Source: Bacteroidota bacterium (GTDB taxonomy: Bacteria; Bacteroidota; Bacteroidia; Flavobacteriales_D; Sanyastnellaceae). Taken from it: a DNA stretch of 64,000 bases. Made by a program: the position numbers and the translations under genes. Within the stretch, counting starts at the first letter, position 1; each line of letters begins with the position of its first letter. The notes beneath the pieces are model-generated. The model had not been told where the DNA came from and did not search any database. It saw nothing but the letters and a program-made list of their open reading frames with translations. Where the stretch lies: positions 1 through 64,000 of the forward strand of contig JAQBTQ010000007.1 of the NCBI GenBank assembly GCA_027624855.1. Direction: 5' to 3'. Positions 7,422-16,499 of the stretch are shown piece by piece.

Positions 7422-8979
7422 TGCTCAGTTTTCCGCGCAGGGCGGTGTCCTTGCCAGGAATCCATACCTCAACAATGTAAATACCGGGATTCATCCCTGT
7501 CGTGTTCCAAGTATAAGGCGATTGCTGAACGGCCAATTGGGCATTATGCACGATGCGACCACTTGATTCGGTTATTCGGATTCGATTTAAGTAGACGCCT
7601 TCCCCTGCATCCAGGATCACATCGCGTCCAATCGCTGTCGGATTTGGGCTAAACCGCAAAGGAGCCTCAAGATGACCAGTACCTCCTTGATCCGCGGGAT
7701 CGTATACCAATTTGTAGACGTTGAGGCGTGTGCACAAGTACAACTCCCCTTCATTATTCTCACTGAAGGCGAACCGTGTTTCATCCCAAGGAACAAATCC
7801 GCCAGGAACCTGAATGTCAAGTGGAGCATCAACCCATGACCCATCTGCTTGCTCCGCTAAGGACCAAAATTTCACATCATAAAATCCGCAGGCATCGGTA
7901 AAGATGTAGTTTCCATACAACGATGGGATGTCATTGCCCCGATAACGGTATCCACCAATGACTGAGCACCATCCATTGTAATGGGGGTAAGAGAAAATGG
8001 GCAATTGGAGCGTTCCATCGGGGTCACAATCGACGACTGGTTCATAGCACATAGGCCCTTCCATCAATCGCCATCCAAAATTCAATCCACCCTGAGAACT
8101 GGCAGCTTCCATGCTGATTTCTTCCCAATCGACCTCGCCAACGTCTCCAATGAATTTGTCTCCGGTAAGCCGGTCAAAACTCCATCGCCAAGGATTTCGA
8201 AAACCATAGGCCCAGATTTCGTCAAGGGCTTCATCATTCCCCACAAATGGATTGTCCGCTGGAATGGTATATGGTGCTAACCCGTGGACCTCAATCCTGA
8301 GCAATTTTCCCAGCAGCGTTTGAAGGTTTTGACCATTGCCGATGGGTCCGTGATCATCGCCTCCACTTCCCCCGCCAGTCTCACCTGTCCCGGTTCCACC
8401 ACCGTCGCCCGTGCTGATATACAAGTACCCGTCATTGGGTCCAAAATGCATTTGACCACCATTGTGACCTCGAGCGGGTTGAACGAGTTCGAGCACTTCA
8501 TACCAGGAAGCGGTATCTGCCATGGTGTGATCAGGATTGGTCCCAAAGCAAATCAATCGCTCATCGATAAACGTCCCGGTGCCATCAGGCCGATAGCCAT
8601 TGTAGATGACATAAAACAATCCGTTGTTTTCGAAATCAGGATCAAGGATGAGGTCGTTTAATCCTTGTTCACTCATGATGCCGTAATCGCAGAGGTCGAG
8701 TCCTGAAGCACTCAAATCCAAAAAGGGCTCTTCGCGGATTTCCCCGCTTTCTTCGTTGTACCACATGACCAGTCCGCTATGGCAAATGATTAAAAGATTC
8801 TTTTCATTCGCTTCATGGCTAGCTGGACGAACGGCCACTGGCCATTCTGCCGCGAATAGACGCTCTCCAACGATTGCTTCTGGAGCACCCTGCGCCATCG
8901 AAAAATCAGGCATGAATAAGGAGAGACATGCAATCAGTAAGGCATATCTGCTCAAATGGGGGGAAGAATGGGTCGGCAT
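7405..8979 (-). CDS. T9SS-secreted PQQ-dependent sugar dehydrogenase
   Basis: This is a six-bladed beta-propeller of the soluble glucose/sorbosone dehydrogenase family. Members oxidise aldose sugars with pyrroloquinoline quinone and pass electrons to an acceptor outside the cytoplasm. The motif GHNGGQMHFGPNDGYLYIS contains the catalytic histidine (about residue 172), and YGFRNPWRWSFD and GDVGEVDWEEI are also typical. A signal peptide (LLIACLSLFMPDFSMAQ) and a C-terminal T9SS type A sorting domain (RFSPNPTAIGRD to the end) predict surface display or release. I chose the ATG at 8979 (524 residues) because it precedes the signal peptide; the frame is open further upstream. It is divergent from the pentaheme cytochrome gene, 45 bases away. 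Not every member of this family binds PQQ. Confidence 0.88.
   Translation of the reverse strand: MPTHSSPHLSRYALLIACLSLFMPDFSMAQGAPEAIVGERLFAAEWPVAVRPASHEANEKNLLIICHSGLVMWYNEESGEIREEPFLDLSASGLDLCDYGIMSEQGLNDLILDPDFENNGLFYVIYNGYRPDGTGTFIDERLICFGTNPDHTMADTASWYEVLELVQPARGHNGGQMHFGPNDGYLYISTGDGGGTGTGETGGGSGGDDHGPIGNGQNLQTLLGKLLRIEVHGLAPYTIPADNPFVGNDEALDEIWAYGFRNPWRWSFDRLTGDKFIGDVGEVDWEEISMEAASSQGGLNFGWRLMEGPMCYEPVVDCDPDGTLQLPIFSYPHYNGWCSVIGGYRYRGNDIPSLYGNYIFTDACGFYDVKFWSLAEQADGSWVDAPLDIQVPGGFVPWDETRFAFSENNEGELYLCTRLNVYKLVYDPADQGGTGHLEAPLRFSPNPTAIGRDVILDAGEGVYLNRIRITESSGRIVHNAQLAVQQSPYTWNTTGMNPGIYIVEVWIPGKDTALRGKLSIIRSD
7410..7432 (+). terminator. terminator overlapping two convergent gene ends
   Basis: CTGAGC-gaatgat-GCTCAG followed by TTTT forms a 6-bp stem. 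The TGA of the upstream gene (7419-7421) sits in the loop, and the hairpin is also inside the last codons of the opposite gene. Confidence 0.65.
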
Positions 8980-8996
8980 CAACGGGCTTTGCAAGC

Positions 8997-9004
8997 TAAC
9001 TTTG
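8997..9004 (+). promoter_or_regulatory. -7 box TAACTTTG of the cytochrome gene
   Basis: This perfect TAnnTTTG lies 20 bases before the ATG at 9025. It abuts a perfect box on the other strand, together forming the palindromic core CTTTGCAAAG. No clear -33 TTG is seen. Confidence 0.6.
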
Positions 9005-9012
9005 CAAAGATA
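9005..9012 (-). promoter_or_regulatory. -7 box TATCTTTG of the sugar dehydrogenase gene
   Basis: This is a perfect TAnnTTTG on the minus strand, 25 bases before the ATG at 8979 and immediately back to back with the forward box at 8997-9004. Two polymerases could hardly use both at once. Confidence 0.6.
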
Positions 9013-9024
9013 CCAATCGAAACA

Positions 9025-10968
9025 ATGAACCGTCGGAGATTGATTGCCCTGATTTTGCCTTTGGTGGCCATTTCGGTAGGTTCCTTGATTACAGGAGCTT
9101 ATCATCCGGATCGTTTGCAGGCGAAGGATGACGATGAATGGACACTACGTCGAATGGGTGAATTGTGCACGGAAGAAGGGGTTTACTTCACAGGCTCTGG
9201 AAATTGTGTGAATTGCCATGCGCCAGATCCAGAGGGGGAAGCATTGGTGGACGAATACGGAAACTCCGTGAGCCCCGTTCAAGATTGGCAAGCTACGATG
9301 ATGGCAAATAGTGCCCGAGACCCTTTTTGGCAAGCCAAAGTGGATCATGAAGGGCTGATTAATCCTGAGCATCGGGAAGCCATTGAAAATGTCTGTACTG
9401 CCTGTCATGCTCCCCAAGGATTCCATGAGGCGCATTTGACTGGAACAGCCGGCGTGAATGGCTATACGATGAGTGACCTCATGCAAGACGAGTTAGGGTT
9501 GGATGGAGTGGGATGTACGGGCTGCCATGCCATTGATGACATTGGATTGGCCGGACGCTTCAATGGCGATTTGCCAATCAATCCTGACCACGTTGCTTGG
9601 GGCGCATTTGAGAATCCATGGGATGGTTTGATGAGTGGACAAACGGGGTTCATTCCAGCTTTTGGTGAGCACATGCGTGGGAGCGAAGTATGTGCAAGTT
9701 GCCATTCTTTGTATACGCATACCCAAGATTTAGAAGGGGAAGAAACGGGTCAGGTATTCTTTGAACAAACGACTTATCTGGAATGGGTGAATTCCGCTTA
9801 CAATGCCGAAAACGTGCAATGCCAAACGTGCCACATGCCATTGGTGGAAGGCGGAGCGATTGCAGCAACCCAACCCAATTGGCTATTTCCTCAGCGATTT
9901 GGACGTCATCATTTTGTTGGAGGCAACGCCTTCATGCTAAAATTGATGCGGGATAACGCAGTCTTACTCAATCTGAGCGCAGCCCCCTCACAATTCGATT
10001 CTACCATCAGCCGTACCATCCATTCACTGCAACGCGAAACGGCACTACTTCACGTTCGGCAGTTGGCATCCGCTCCTGAAGAATGGGTTTTTGAAGTCGA
10101 ACTTGAAAATTTGGTAGGCCATAAATTTCCCAGTGGTTATCCGGCTCGGTTGGCATTTCTGGAATTCACACTTATCGGAGAGAAGGGCGACACCCTTTTC
10201 CAAAGTGGCCGATGGACTTCCGATGTAGGAATCCATGGTCGGGATTTGGGCTACGAACCCCATTGGGATGAAATATCAGATCCTGACCAAGTTCAGATTT
10301 ATGAAATGGTATTGGGTGATGTCGCCGGACAGACCACCCAAGTTTTGGAACGGGCGGCCGTTGTTTTAAAGGATAATCGTTTGACCCCTAGAGGATTTTC
10401 CACGATGCATCCTGTGCATGATACTGTGCAGGTGGGACCCATGGCTGCATTGGATCTTGATTTCAATCGAAAGGATGGGAATGAAGGGTCTGGTACCGAC
10501 CAAATTCGATACCGCATTCCTGCTACAGGTGCAGACCACACGGTCCAAGCCTCGGTGAAATTGCATTACCAAGCGGTTCCCAAGCGTTGGGTGGAAGCAT
10601 TGTTTGAATTTTCCGATGAAAGCGAGCGAATTGCTGCGTTTGAATCCATGTATTTGGATGCGGATCGGACGCCGGTGGTCGTGGCAACAGCTTTGGGAAG
10701 GGGTTGGTCTGGCTTCGATCCATCGGTGAGCTCTTGGAAGGTTGCCCCGAACCCCGTTTCAAACGGTCAATTGATGCGGTTGATTCCTTCGAATGAAGCA
10801 CTCCCACAATCAATCATTTTATTAGACGCCCGCGGCAGGGCAATTCGCGAATTGTCAACCAACGAAGCATTTGTTGGTTACGCGGTGCAAGATTTAGCCT
10901 CAGGGGTCTATTATGTGCAATTGAATTTTGAAGAGCACAGCGAGACCATTCGCTGGGTAAAACAGTAA
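9025..10968 (+). CDS. T9SS-secreted pentaheme c-type cytochrome
   Basis: This 647-residue protein has five CxxCH haem c sites: CVNCH (61), CTACH (124), CTGCH (164), CASCH (223) and CQTCH (266). A beta-rich region follows, then a T9SS type A sorting domain over the last ~75 residues (WKVAPNPVSNGQ, then SGVYYVQLNF). The N-terminus MNRRRLIALILPLVAISVGS is a signal peptide or anchor, so I chose the ATG at 9025 rather than earlier in-frame codons. Haems are attached in the periplasm, and the sorting domain predicts export across the outer membrane by T9SS. The likely role is extracellular electron transfer or reduction, with the divergent sugar dehydrogenase as a possible donor. The exact multihaem family is not recognised. 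Confidence 0.85.
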   Translation: MNRRRLIALILPLVAISVGSLITGAYHPDRLQAKDDDEWTLRRMGELCTEEGVYFTGSGNCVNCHAPDPEGEALVDEYGNSVSPVQDWQATMMANSARDPFWQAKVDHEGLINPEHREAIENVCTACHAPQGFHEAHLTGTAGVNGYTMSDLMQDELGLDGVGCTGCHAIDDIGLAGRFNGDLPINPDHVAWGAFENPWDGLMSGQTGFIPAFGEHMRGSEVCASCHSLYTHTQDLEGEETGQVFFEQTTYLEWVNSAYNAENVQCQTCHMPLVEGGAIAATQPNWLFPQRFGRHHFVGGNAFMLKLMRDNAVLLNLSAAPSQFDSTISRTIHSLQRETALLHVRQLASAPEEWVFEVELENLVGHKFPSGYPARLAFLEFTLIGEKGDTLFQSGRWTSDVGIHGRDLGYEPHWDEISDPDQVQIYEMVLGDVAGQTTQVLERAAVVLKDNRLTPRGFSTMHPVHDTVQVGPMAALDLDFNRKDGNEGSGTDQIRYRIPATGADHTVQASVKLHYQAVPKRWVEALFEFSDESERIAAFESMYLDADRTPVVVATALGRGWSGFDPSVSSWKVAPNPVSNGQLMRLIPSNEALPQSIILLDARGRAIRELSTNEAFVGYAVQDLASGVYYVQLNFEEHSETIRWVKQ

Positions 10969-10987
10969 AATGTCCCAGACATTTTTG

Positions 10988-11004
10988 TTTAGAACCATTC
11001 TAAA
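10988..11004. promoter_or_regulatory. 17-bp palindrome upstream of the FecA-like receptor
   Basis: TTTAGAA-CCA-TTCTAAA is a perfect 7-bp inverted repeat, 56 bases before the receptor start codon. Its size and position suit a dimeric metalloregulator (Fur- or DtxR-type) controlling iron uptake. The regulator is an inference. Confidence 0.5.
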
Positions 11005-11060
11005 TTACCCTTTTTAGGGGATTGTTTGGTCTGCTCCTTACAGGCAATTTTGCCAGCGAA

Positions 11061-13316
11061 ATGGAAAGGAGATTCACGCGCTGCGCACCTATCATTATTG
11101 CCTCTTTTTTATTGGTTACAGGGCATGGATGGAGCCAAAAATCATTTGATGCTGATTCTTTGGGTGTGATGCTCAGTCAGTGGCACGCACTGCCAGAGGC
11201 GTCGGTCGCTGCGGTTGGTCTTGGTGCCGGTGCGCGGGGGATTGATGAAGTTCCCGGGGCCCTTCATGTCATTCGCCCAGCTGAGCTCGAACGCTATGCG
11301 TACACGGATCCGTTGCGCGTTCTCCAATCGGTAAGCGGTGTCAATATCCAAGAAGAAGATGGATTTGGTTTGAGGCCAAACATTGGACTACGTGGCTCAG
11401 GGTCTGACCGAAGTGGCAGGATTACATTGATGGAAGACGGGGTATTAATTGCTCCTGCACCTTATACGGCTCCGGCTGCCTATTATTTTCCGTCGATTGC
11501 AAGGATGAGCTCCATTGAAATTCTTAAGGGGAGTAGTCAAATAGCTTTTGGACCACAAACAGCAGGAGGCGCTATCAACATGGTTTCAGCGAACCTTGAT
11601 ACAGAAAAAACGTTGCATAGCGCGCGATTCCGAACTGAATCCAGTTCATTTGGAGGCTATCTCCAACATTTAAAAATGACGACTGGATGGGGTGGAAAAC
11701 AGGGCAATTGGGGAATGCTCATTGAGGGGCTTCAATTTGGTAGTTCAGGATTCAAAAGGCTTCCAACCGGCAGGCCAACAGGGTTTTCCAAAATGGATGG
11801 CTTGTTGAAACTTCGCTGGTCATCTTTGCCGGTGAAAGGAAGGCCCCAGTCTTTTCAGATTAAATGGGGCTATGCAGAAGAGGATAGCCATGAGACGTAC
11901 GCGGGGCTTACCCACAACGATTTCCAGATTGATCCTTATCAACGATATGGAGCATCCGAGTTAGATCGCATGATTGCCGGTCATGAGCAGCGCACCATCC
12001 GGCATGAATTGGAGGTCAATAGACGATGGAAATTGCAGACTGATGCCTACCTCAATACGTTCCAAAGGAATTGGTACAAATTGGATGGAGTGCGTGATTC
12101 TGTTGGAGATCGTCATTCACTCCTCAGCATCTATGATGAGGAATTGACGCATCTTTTAAAAGAAGAAACACCCACCGGATGGGAAATTTTGATGAAGGCG
12201 AACAACCGGAGCTATGAATCAAAAGGCATTCAGCACCGTGGCACCGTGACCTTTGATGAATCGTCAAGTCAATTGATATACGGTTTGCGTTTTCACATCG
12301 ATGAAGTCGACCGGTTTGAATGGAGGGATGGATATCAATTAGGAAACCTCGGAATGGTGCTCAACGATCCAGGAGAAAAGGGATTGGCAGGAAATCGATT
12401 GGATGGAGCAAGAGCATTCTCTGCTTTTATCCGTTCAACGTTGAATATTGGACCATTGACATTGACGCCGGGATTGCGAACGGAACAGATGCGTTTTCAT
12501 CGATACGACTATGGCAAAACGGACCTTCAACGCTCGAATGAACCAACGATTCGAACAAATGAGGTGCAGGTTTGGCTGCCGGGCGTCGGAGTCAATTTTG
12601 CTTTAGGCGAAGTACACCACTTCTTTGCTGGAGTCCATCGTGGTTTCATCCCTCCCGGGAGTTCTCCGGGTACCCGGCCAGAATCCAGCATGAATATAGA
12701 ATTGGGGTATCGTTGGGGAACGTCACGTTGGAGTGGGCAAATGGTGGGATTCCGCAATGAATATCAGGACTTGCTTGGCTCTGACCTTACGGCGAACGGT
12801 GGCACGGGATCTGGGGAAATGTTCAATGGGGGTTCGGCACGAACATGGGGAATTGAGTTGGAATGTGCAGCGGAATTGTTGCCGAACCAAAGCAAATTAG
12901 CGATGCCTCTTCGGTTGTCTTATACGTACACTCGTGCCAGATTTACGTCGGATTTTGTGAGCGATTGGGATGCGTGGAATCAGGTTTCAGACGGAGATTT
13001 CTTGCCCTATTTGGCGCCTCACCAGGGGAGCATTCAATGGTCGGTTGTTTCAGATAAATCCGCTTTGGAATTCAATGGGCGATACGCTTCTGCAATGCGA
13101 ACGAAAGCCGGTCAGGAACGGATCGCGGACTCGGATGCCACGGATGTGAGTGCATTGCTTGACGTGGTCTTTCGCCGAGAATTTAATTCGAAAATAGAGT
13201 CATATATCGGAGTGAATAATGTGTTCAATTCCGCAACCATTGTGGCCATGCGACCAGCAGGCTTGCGCCCGAATATGCCGAGACTCGTTCGAATCGGTGT
13301 CAACCTTAGCCTATAG
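11061..13316 (+). CDS. TonB-dependent outer-membrane receptor, FecA-like
   Basis: This 751-residue protein has a signal peptide (IIIASFLLVTGHGWSQ), a plug domain (GIDEVPGALHVIRPAELERY; SGVNIQEEDGFGLRPNIGLR; GSSQIAFGPQTAGGAINMVS) and a 22-strand barrel ending in the aromatic-rich C-terminal strand (PNMPRLVRIGVNLSL). The plug closely resembles the ferric dicitrate receptor FecA family as found in Bacteroidota, so the probable substrate is a ferric chelate. Uptake would be powered by a TonB such as that at 38.65 kb. It lacks the carboxypeptidase-like N-terminal domain typical of SusC proteins. The start at 11061 is chosen because it precedes the signal peptide; a TTG or ATG further upstream is less likely. 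A 17-bp palindrome lies upstream. Confidence 0.9.
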   Translation: MERRFTRCAPIIIASFLLVTGHGWSQKSFDADSLGVMLSQWHALPEASVAAVGLGAGARGIDEVPGALHVIRPAELERYAYTDPLRVLQSVSGVNIQEEDGFGLRPNIGLRGSGSDRSGRITLMEDGVLIAPAPYTAPAAYYFPSIARMSSIEILKGSSQIAFGPQTAGGAINMVSANLDTEKTLHSARFRTESSSFGGYLQHLKMTTGWGGKQGNWGMLIEGLQFGSSGFKRLPTGRPTGFSKMDGLLKLRWSSLPVKGRPQSFQIKWGYAEEDSHETYAGLTHNDFQIDPYQRYGASELDRMIAGHEQRTIRHELEVNRRWKLQTDAYLNTFQRNWYKLDGVRDSVGDRHSLLSIYDEELTHLLKEETPTGWEILMKANNRSYESKGIQHRGTVTFDESSSQLIYGLRFHIDEVDRFEWRDGYQLGNLGMVLNDPGEKGLAGNRLDGARAFSAFIRSTLNIGPLTLTPGLRTEQMRFHRYDYGKTDLQRSNEPTIRTNEVQVWLPGVGVNFALGEVHHFFAGVHRGFIPPGSSPGTRPESSMNIELGYRWGTSRWSGQMVGFRNEYQDLLGSDLTANGGTGSGEMFNGGSARTWGIELECAAELLPNQSKLAMPLRLSYTYTRARFTSDFVSDWDAWNQVSDGDFLPYLAPHQGSIQWSVVSDKSALEFNGRYASAMRTKAGQERIADSDATDVSALLDVVFRREFNSKIESYIGVNNVFNSATIVAMRPAGLRPNMPRLVRIGVNLSL

Positions 13317-13317
13317 T

Positions 13318-14508
13318 TTAATCCACCGATTTCCTGCGCGAAACTTCTCGTCGAATGAGTTCCAATTCTCGTGAAGATTGTCCGGCGACAGAAGTGTTTT
13401 CTTCGGCTCGTCGAATGAGATATGGAATGGTTTCCTGAATGGGCCCGAATGGGACGTATTTGGCCACTGAAAAACCTGCATCGGATAGATTGAAACTGAT
13501 GTGGTCACTCATTCCAAGGAGTTGCGCAAACCAAATGCGGTTGTCTCCTGGATTAATTCCCTTTTCCAAAATCAGTTTCGCGAGTAAAGCGCTGCTTTCC
13601 TCATTATGGGTTCCAGCACAAAAAGCGATGCGGTCCAGGTGGTCAAGGCACCAATGGATTCCTGCATTGAATGCTTCGTCAGTGGCTTGCTTATCCGGAT
13701 GAATTGGGGATGGATAGCCGAGTTCGATCGCACGATTTCGCTCTTTTTCCATGTACGCGCCACGCACGAGTTTAACCCCAACTTGAAATCCTTGCTGATC
13801 TCCTTCTGTGGTGATGGATTTGAGGTAGCTGAGCCGGTCAACTCGATACAGTTGAACCGTATTGTAAATCCAACAATTTTCTCCCTGGTTGAATTTTTTC
13901 ATCGCTTCCAATGCCAATCGGTCGATTGCAGGTTGAAGCCATGATTCTTCGGCATCGATGAAAAGCGGAGTTTTGCATTCCACGGCACATGCGCAAAGCG
14001 CATTCACTCGATGATTCACCCGTTTCCAAGCGTCTTTCTCCACCGGGTTCATGGCGTCAAAATCGCGAGAGGCTTTCTCCAGCAATGCTGTAGGAGCGAT
14101 TCCAGAGACTTTGAAAACAGAGAATGCATGGCGTTGATCATCCTTTGTTGCGAGAATGGCTGCTTGAATTTCCTCAAACGTTGCCTGCAATTCTGGTTCG
14201 CTTTCTTTCCCTTCTGAACTGAAATCCAAAATGGTTTGCACCCCCAATGAATCAAGTGTTTCAATGGTCTTATGGCATTCATCAATGGATTCTCCGCCAC
14301 AGAAATGGCTGTAGACAGTTGGGCGAATGGCCCAGCCAATTGGTATCCGTAATTTGAGCGCCAATTGCACTAAAACCTTCCCCACTTTCACCAGCCGAAC
14401 ATTTCCCACAGTCTGAAAAAGAAACAGGGCCTTCTTCAGTTGTTTTGAATCCAAATGGGCAAATGCCTTTTCGGTGTTCTCAAAATTCAGGGATTTAGAT
14501 GGATTCAC
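13318..14508 (-). CDS. proline dehydrogenase
   Basis: This FAD enzyme oxidises L-proline to delta1-pyrroline-5-carboxylate, feeding electrons to the quinone pool. It is the monofunctional form (396 residues), so the P5C dehydrogenase must be encoded elsewhere. The TIM-barrel landmarks are FIDAEESWLQPAIDRLA, IYNTVQLYRVD, VGVKLVRGAYMEKER, FCAGTHNEES and QLLGMSDH. The C-terminal substrate motif is YVPFGPIQETIPYLIRRAEEN. It is convergent with the TonB receptor (one base between stops) and divergent from the dipeptidase operon. Confidence 0.95.
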   Translation of the reverse strand: MNPSKSLNFENTEKAFAHLDSKQLKKALFLFQTVGNVRLVKVGKVLVQLALKLRIPIGWAIRPTVYSHFCGGESIDECHKTIETLDSLGVQTILDFSSEGKESEPELQATFEEIQAAILATKDDQRHAFSVFKVSGIAPTALLEKASRDFDAMNPVEKDAWKRVNHRVNALCACAVECKTPLFIDAEESWLQPAIDRLALEAMKKFNQGENCWIYNTVQLYRVDRLSYLKSITTEGDQQGFQVGVKLVRGAYMEKERNRAIELGYPSPIHPDKQATDEAFNAGIHWCLDHLDRIAFCAGTHNEESSALLAKLILEKGINPGDNRIWFAQLLGMSDHISFNLSDAGFSVAKYVPFGPIQETIPYLIRRAEENTSVAGQSSRELELIRREVSRRKSVD

Positions 14509-14655
14509 AGCGTGATATTCAGGGACATTGACCGCGTTACGAATATACGATGAGCGGAATCGAAATAGAGCGGGCGATTGTGGCCATGAATCAGTGGTGG
14601 GTTCCCCTGGACATGACTTAACTTCGTGGTGAACTACCCATCATCACGATTTACC

Positions 14656-16050
14656 ATGTCCGATTGCTCAACCTACATAGAATCAAACCGAGATAGATTT
14701 TTAGAGGAGTTATTTGAATTGCTCAGGATACCATCGATTTCGGCGGATCCTGCGTTTGCCTCAGATGTCGAACGCTGCGCGCAAATGGTAGCGAATCAAT
14801 TGACAGCCGCTGGCGCAATGCAAGTTGAAATCATCCCAACGGAAGGTTACCCGGTAGTTTACGGTGAATGCATGGTTTCTCCAGAAGCCCCAACGGTTTT
14901 GGTTTACGGGCATTACGATGTGCAACCAGCGGATCCATTGGAATTATGGGATTCTCCAGCATTTGAGCCGGTCATCAAAAAAACGGAACTGCATCCTGAA
15001 GGTGCCATCTTTGCACGAGGGGCCTGTGACGATAAGGGGCAATTTTTCATGCATGTAAAAGCCCTAGAGGCGATGGTCCAAAGCGATGCACTGCATTGCA
15101 ATGTGAAGTTCATGATTGAGGGTGAAGAAGAGGTAGGATCAGCCCATTTGGAACCATTTCTTGAAGCGCATAAAGAAAAATTGGCGGCTGATATTGTTTT
15201 GGTCAGTGACACAGGAATCATTTCAAACGAAGTTCCATCGATTACCGTTGGGTTGCGGGGATTGAGCTATGTGGAGGTTGAAGTGACGGGCCCGAATCGG
15301 GATCTCCACAGTGGCCTGTATGGTGGTGCGGCGCCAAATCCCATCAACATTCTTTGCGAAATGATTGCATCATTGAAAGATGAGGATCAGCGCATTACGG
15401 TCGATGGATTTTATGACGATGTGGTTGAGCTTTCTAGAGAAGAGCGAACAGCCATGGCAGAGGCGCCGTTTAATGAATCTGAATACCGCAAGAGCATCGA
15501 TATTGGTGCCGTCGAAGGAGAAAGTGGGTTTACCGCTCCTGAACGCATGAGTATTCGTCCAACTTTGGATGTCAATGGAATATGGGGAGGGTACATGGGC
15601 GATGGAGCCAAAACCGTCATCGCGAGTAAGGCTTCCGCGAAGATTTCGATGAGGTTGGTGCCAAATCAAGACCCAGATCAAATTACAGAGCTCTTTATGA
15701 AGCATTTTGAGCGCATTGCGCCGCCTTCTGTAAAAGTGAAAATCACCCCCATGCATGGCGGTCAACCGGCGGTGACTCCGACCGACTCCATTGCTTACCA
15801 GGCAGCATCTGCAGCGATGGAATCAACTTTTGGCAGAAAACCTGTTCCCTTCAGAGGAGGAGGGTCCATTCCGATTGTAGCGAGTTTCGAACAGATTTTG
15901 GGATTGAAAACGGTCCTCATGGGCTTCGGGCTGGACAGTGATGCAATTCATTCTCCAAATGAACATTATGGGGTGTTCAATTACTTCAAGGGAATTGAGA
16001 CCATTCCTTTGTTTCACAAACATTTTGCCTTGATGAGTCAAAAGCAATGA
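14656..16050 (+). CDS. M20-family dipeptidase
   Basis: This is a metallopeptidase of the M20 family (carnosinase/CNDP-like dipeptidase) with two zinc ions in the active site. Metal-site motifs are GHYDVQP (H86, D88), GACDDKG (D125), the catalytic EGEEEVGS (E155 onwards), VSDTG and the C-terminal DAIHSPNEH. The central lid domain carries HSGLYGGAAPNP. There is no signal peptide, so it is cytosolic. I chose the ATG at 14656 (464 residues); a GTG at 14626 would add ten poorly conserved residues. It is the first gene of a three-gene operon whose members overlap by four bases. Confidence 0.93.
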   Translation: MSDCSTYIESNRDRFLEELFELLRIPSISADPAFASDVERCAQMVANQLTAAGAMQVEIIPTEGYPVVYGECMVSPEAPTVLVYGHYDVQPADPLELWDSPAFEPVIKKTELHPEGAIFARGACDDKGQFFMHVKALEAMVQSDALHCNVKFMIEGEEEVGSAHLEPFLEAHKEKLAADIVLVSDTGIISNEVPSITVGLRGLSYVEVEVTGPNRDLHSGLYGGAAPNPINILCEMIASLKDEDQRITVDGFYDDVVELSREERTAMAEAPFNESEYRKSIDIGAVEGESGFTAPERMSIRPTLDVNGIWGGYMGDGAKTVIASKASAKISMRLVPNQDPDQITELFMKHFERIAPPSVKVKITPMHGGQPAVTPTDSIAYQAASAAMESTFGRKPVPFRGGGSIPIVASFEQILGLKTVLMGFGLDSDAIHSPNEHYGVFNYFKGIETIPLFHKHFALMSQKQ

Positions 16051-16499
16051 GCCGTATTTTCCTTTCAATTTGTGTGTTGTTTATGGCAGGCTGCAGCCTG
16101 GTCCAGCCTGTTACCGTAGCTGAAGTTGAGGGCCTGTCCGATTTGTCGATCACAAGGAATGGGATTGTGGGAGAAGTGGTTCTGTTGATTGACAATCCCA
16201 ACTTCGTAACCATCGATATTGAATCGGTTGATATTGATGTGGAAGTGAATGGAAAATTAACGGGGCACGTGGAGTTACCCTATGCGCAAGGCATTCCTCA
16301 GGGCGAGAGTCAGCCGCTGAGATTACGCGTCGAGGCCGAAACCATGGCGCTATTGGCTTTGTTTGAAGATAACCTGATCTCGTTTCTCCGTGGAGACGAT
16401 GTGGAGGTGGCGGTCAATGGAGAAGTTCATGGCGGAGCACTGGGAATTCGAGTCCATATTCCGGTTTCGGCCAAAGAAAATTTGAAAATAGAATTATGA
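16047..16499 (+). CDS. LEA14-like lipoprotein
   Basis: This 150-residue lipoprotein has the lipobox LFMAGC at residues 12-17. A single beta-sandwich domain of the LEA14/WHy (late embryogenesis abundant type 2) kind follows: GIVGEVVLLIDNPNFVTIDI, then the strand pattern VDIDVEVNGKLTG and PLRLRVEAETM. Family members are small envelope proteins often linked to stress, and none has a defined reaction. Translation is probably coupled to the dipeptidase and to the next gene, with ATGA overlaps at both ends. Confidence 0.82.
   Translation: MSRIFLSICVLFMAGCSLVQPVTVAEVEGLSDLSITRNGIVGEVVLLIDNPNFVTIDIESVDIDVEVNGKLTGHVELPYAQGIPQGESQPLRLRVEAETMALLALFEDNLISFLRGDDVEVAVNGEVHGGALGIRVHIPVSAKENLKIEL

Noticed and set aside
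9025-13316. The pentaheme cytochrome and the FecA-like receptor as one operon
   Set aside because: A 92-base gap with a palindrome separates them, which suggests independent control of the receptor. Co-transcription cannot be excluded but is not supported.
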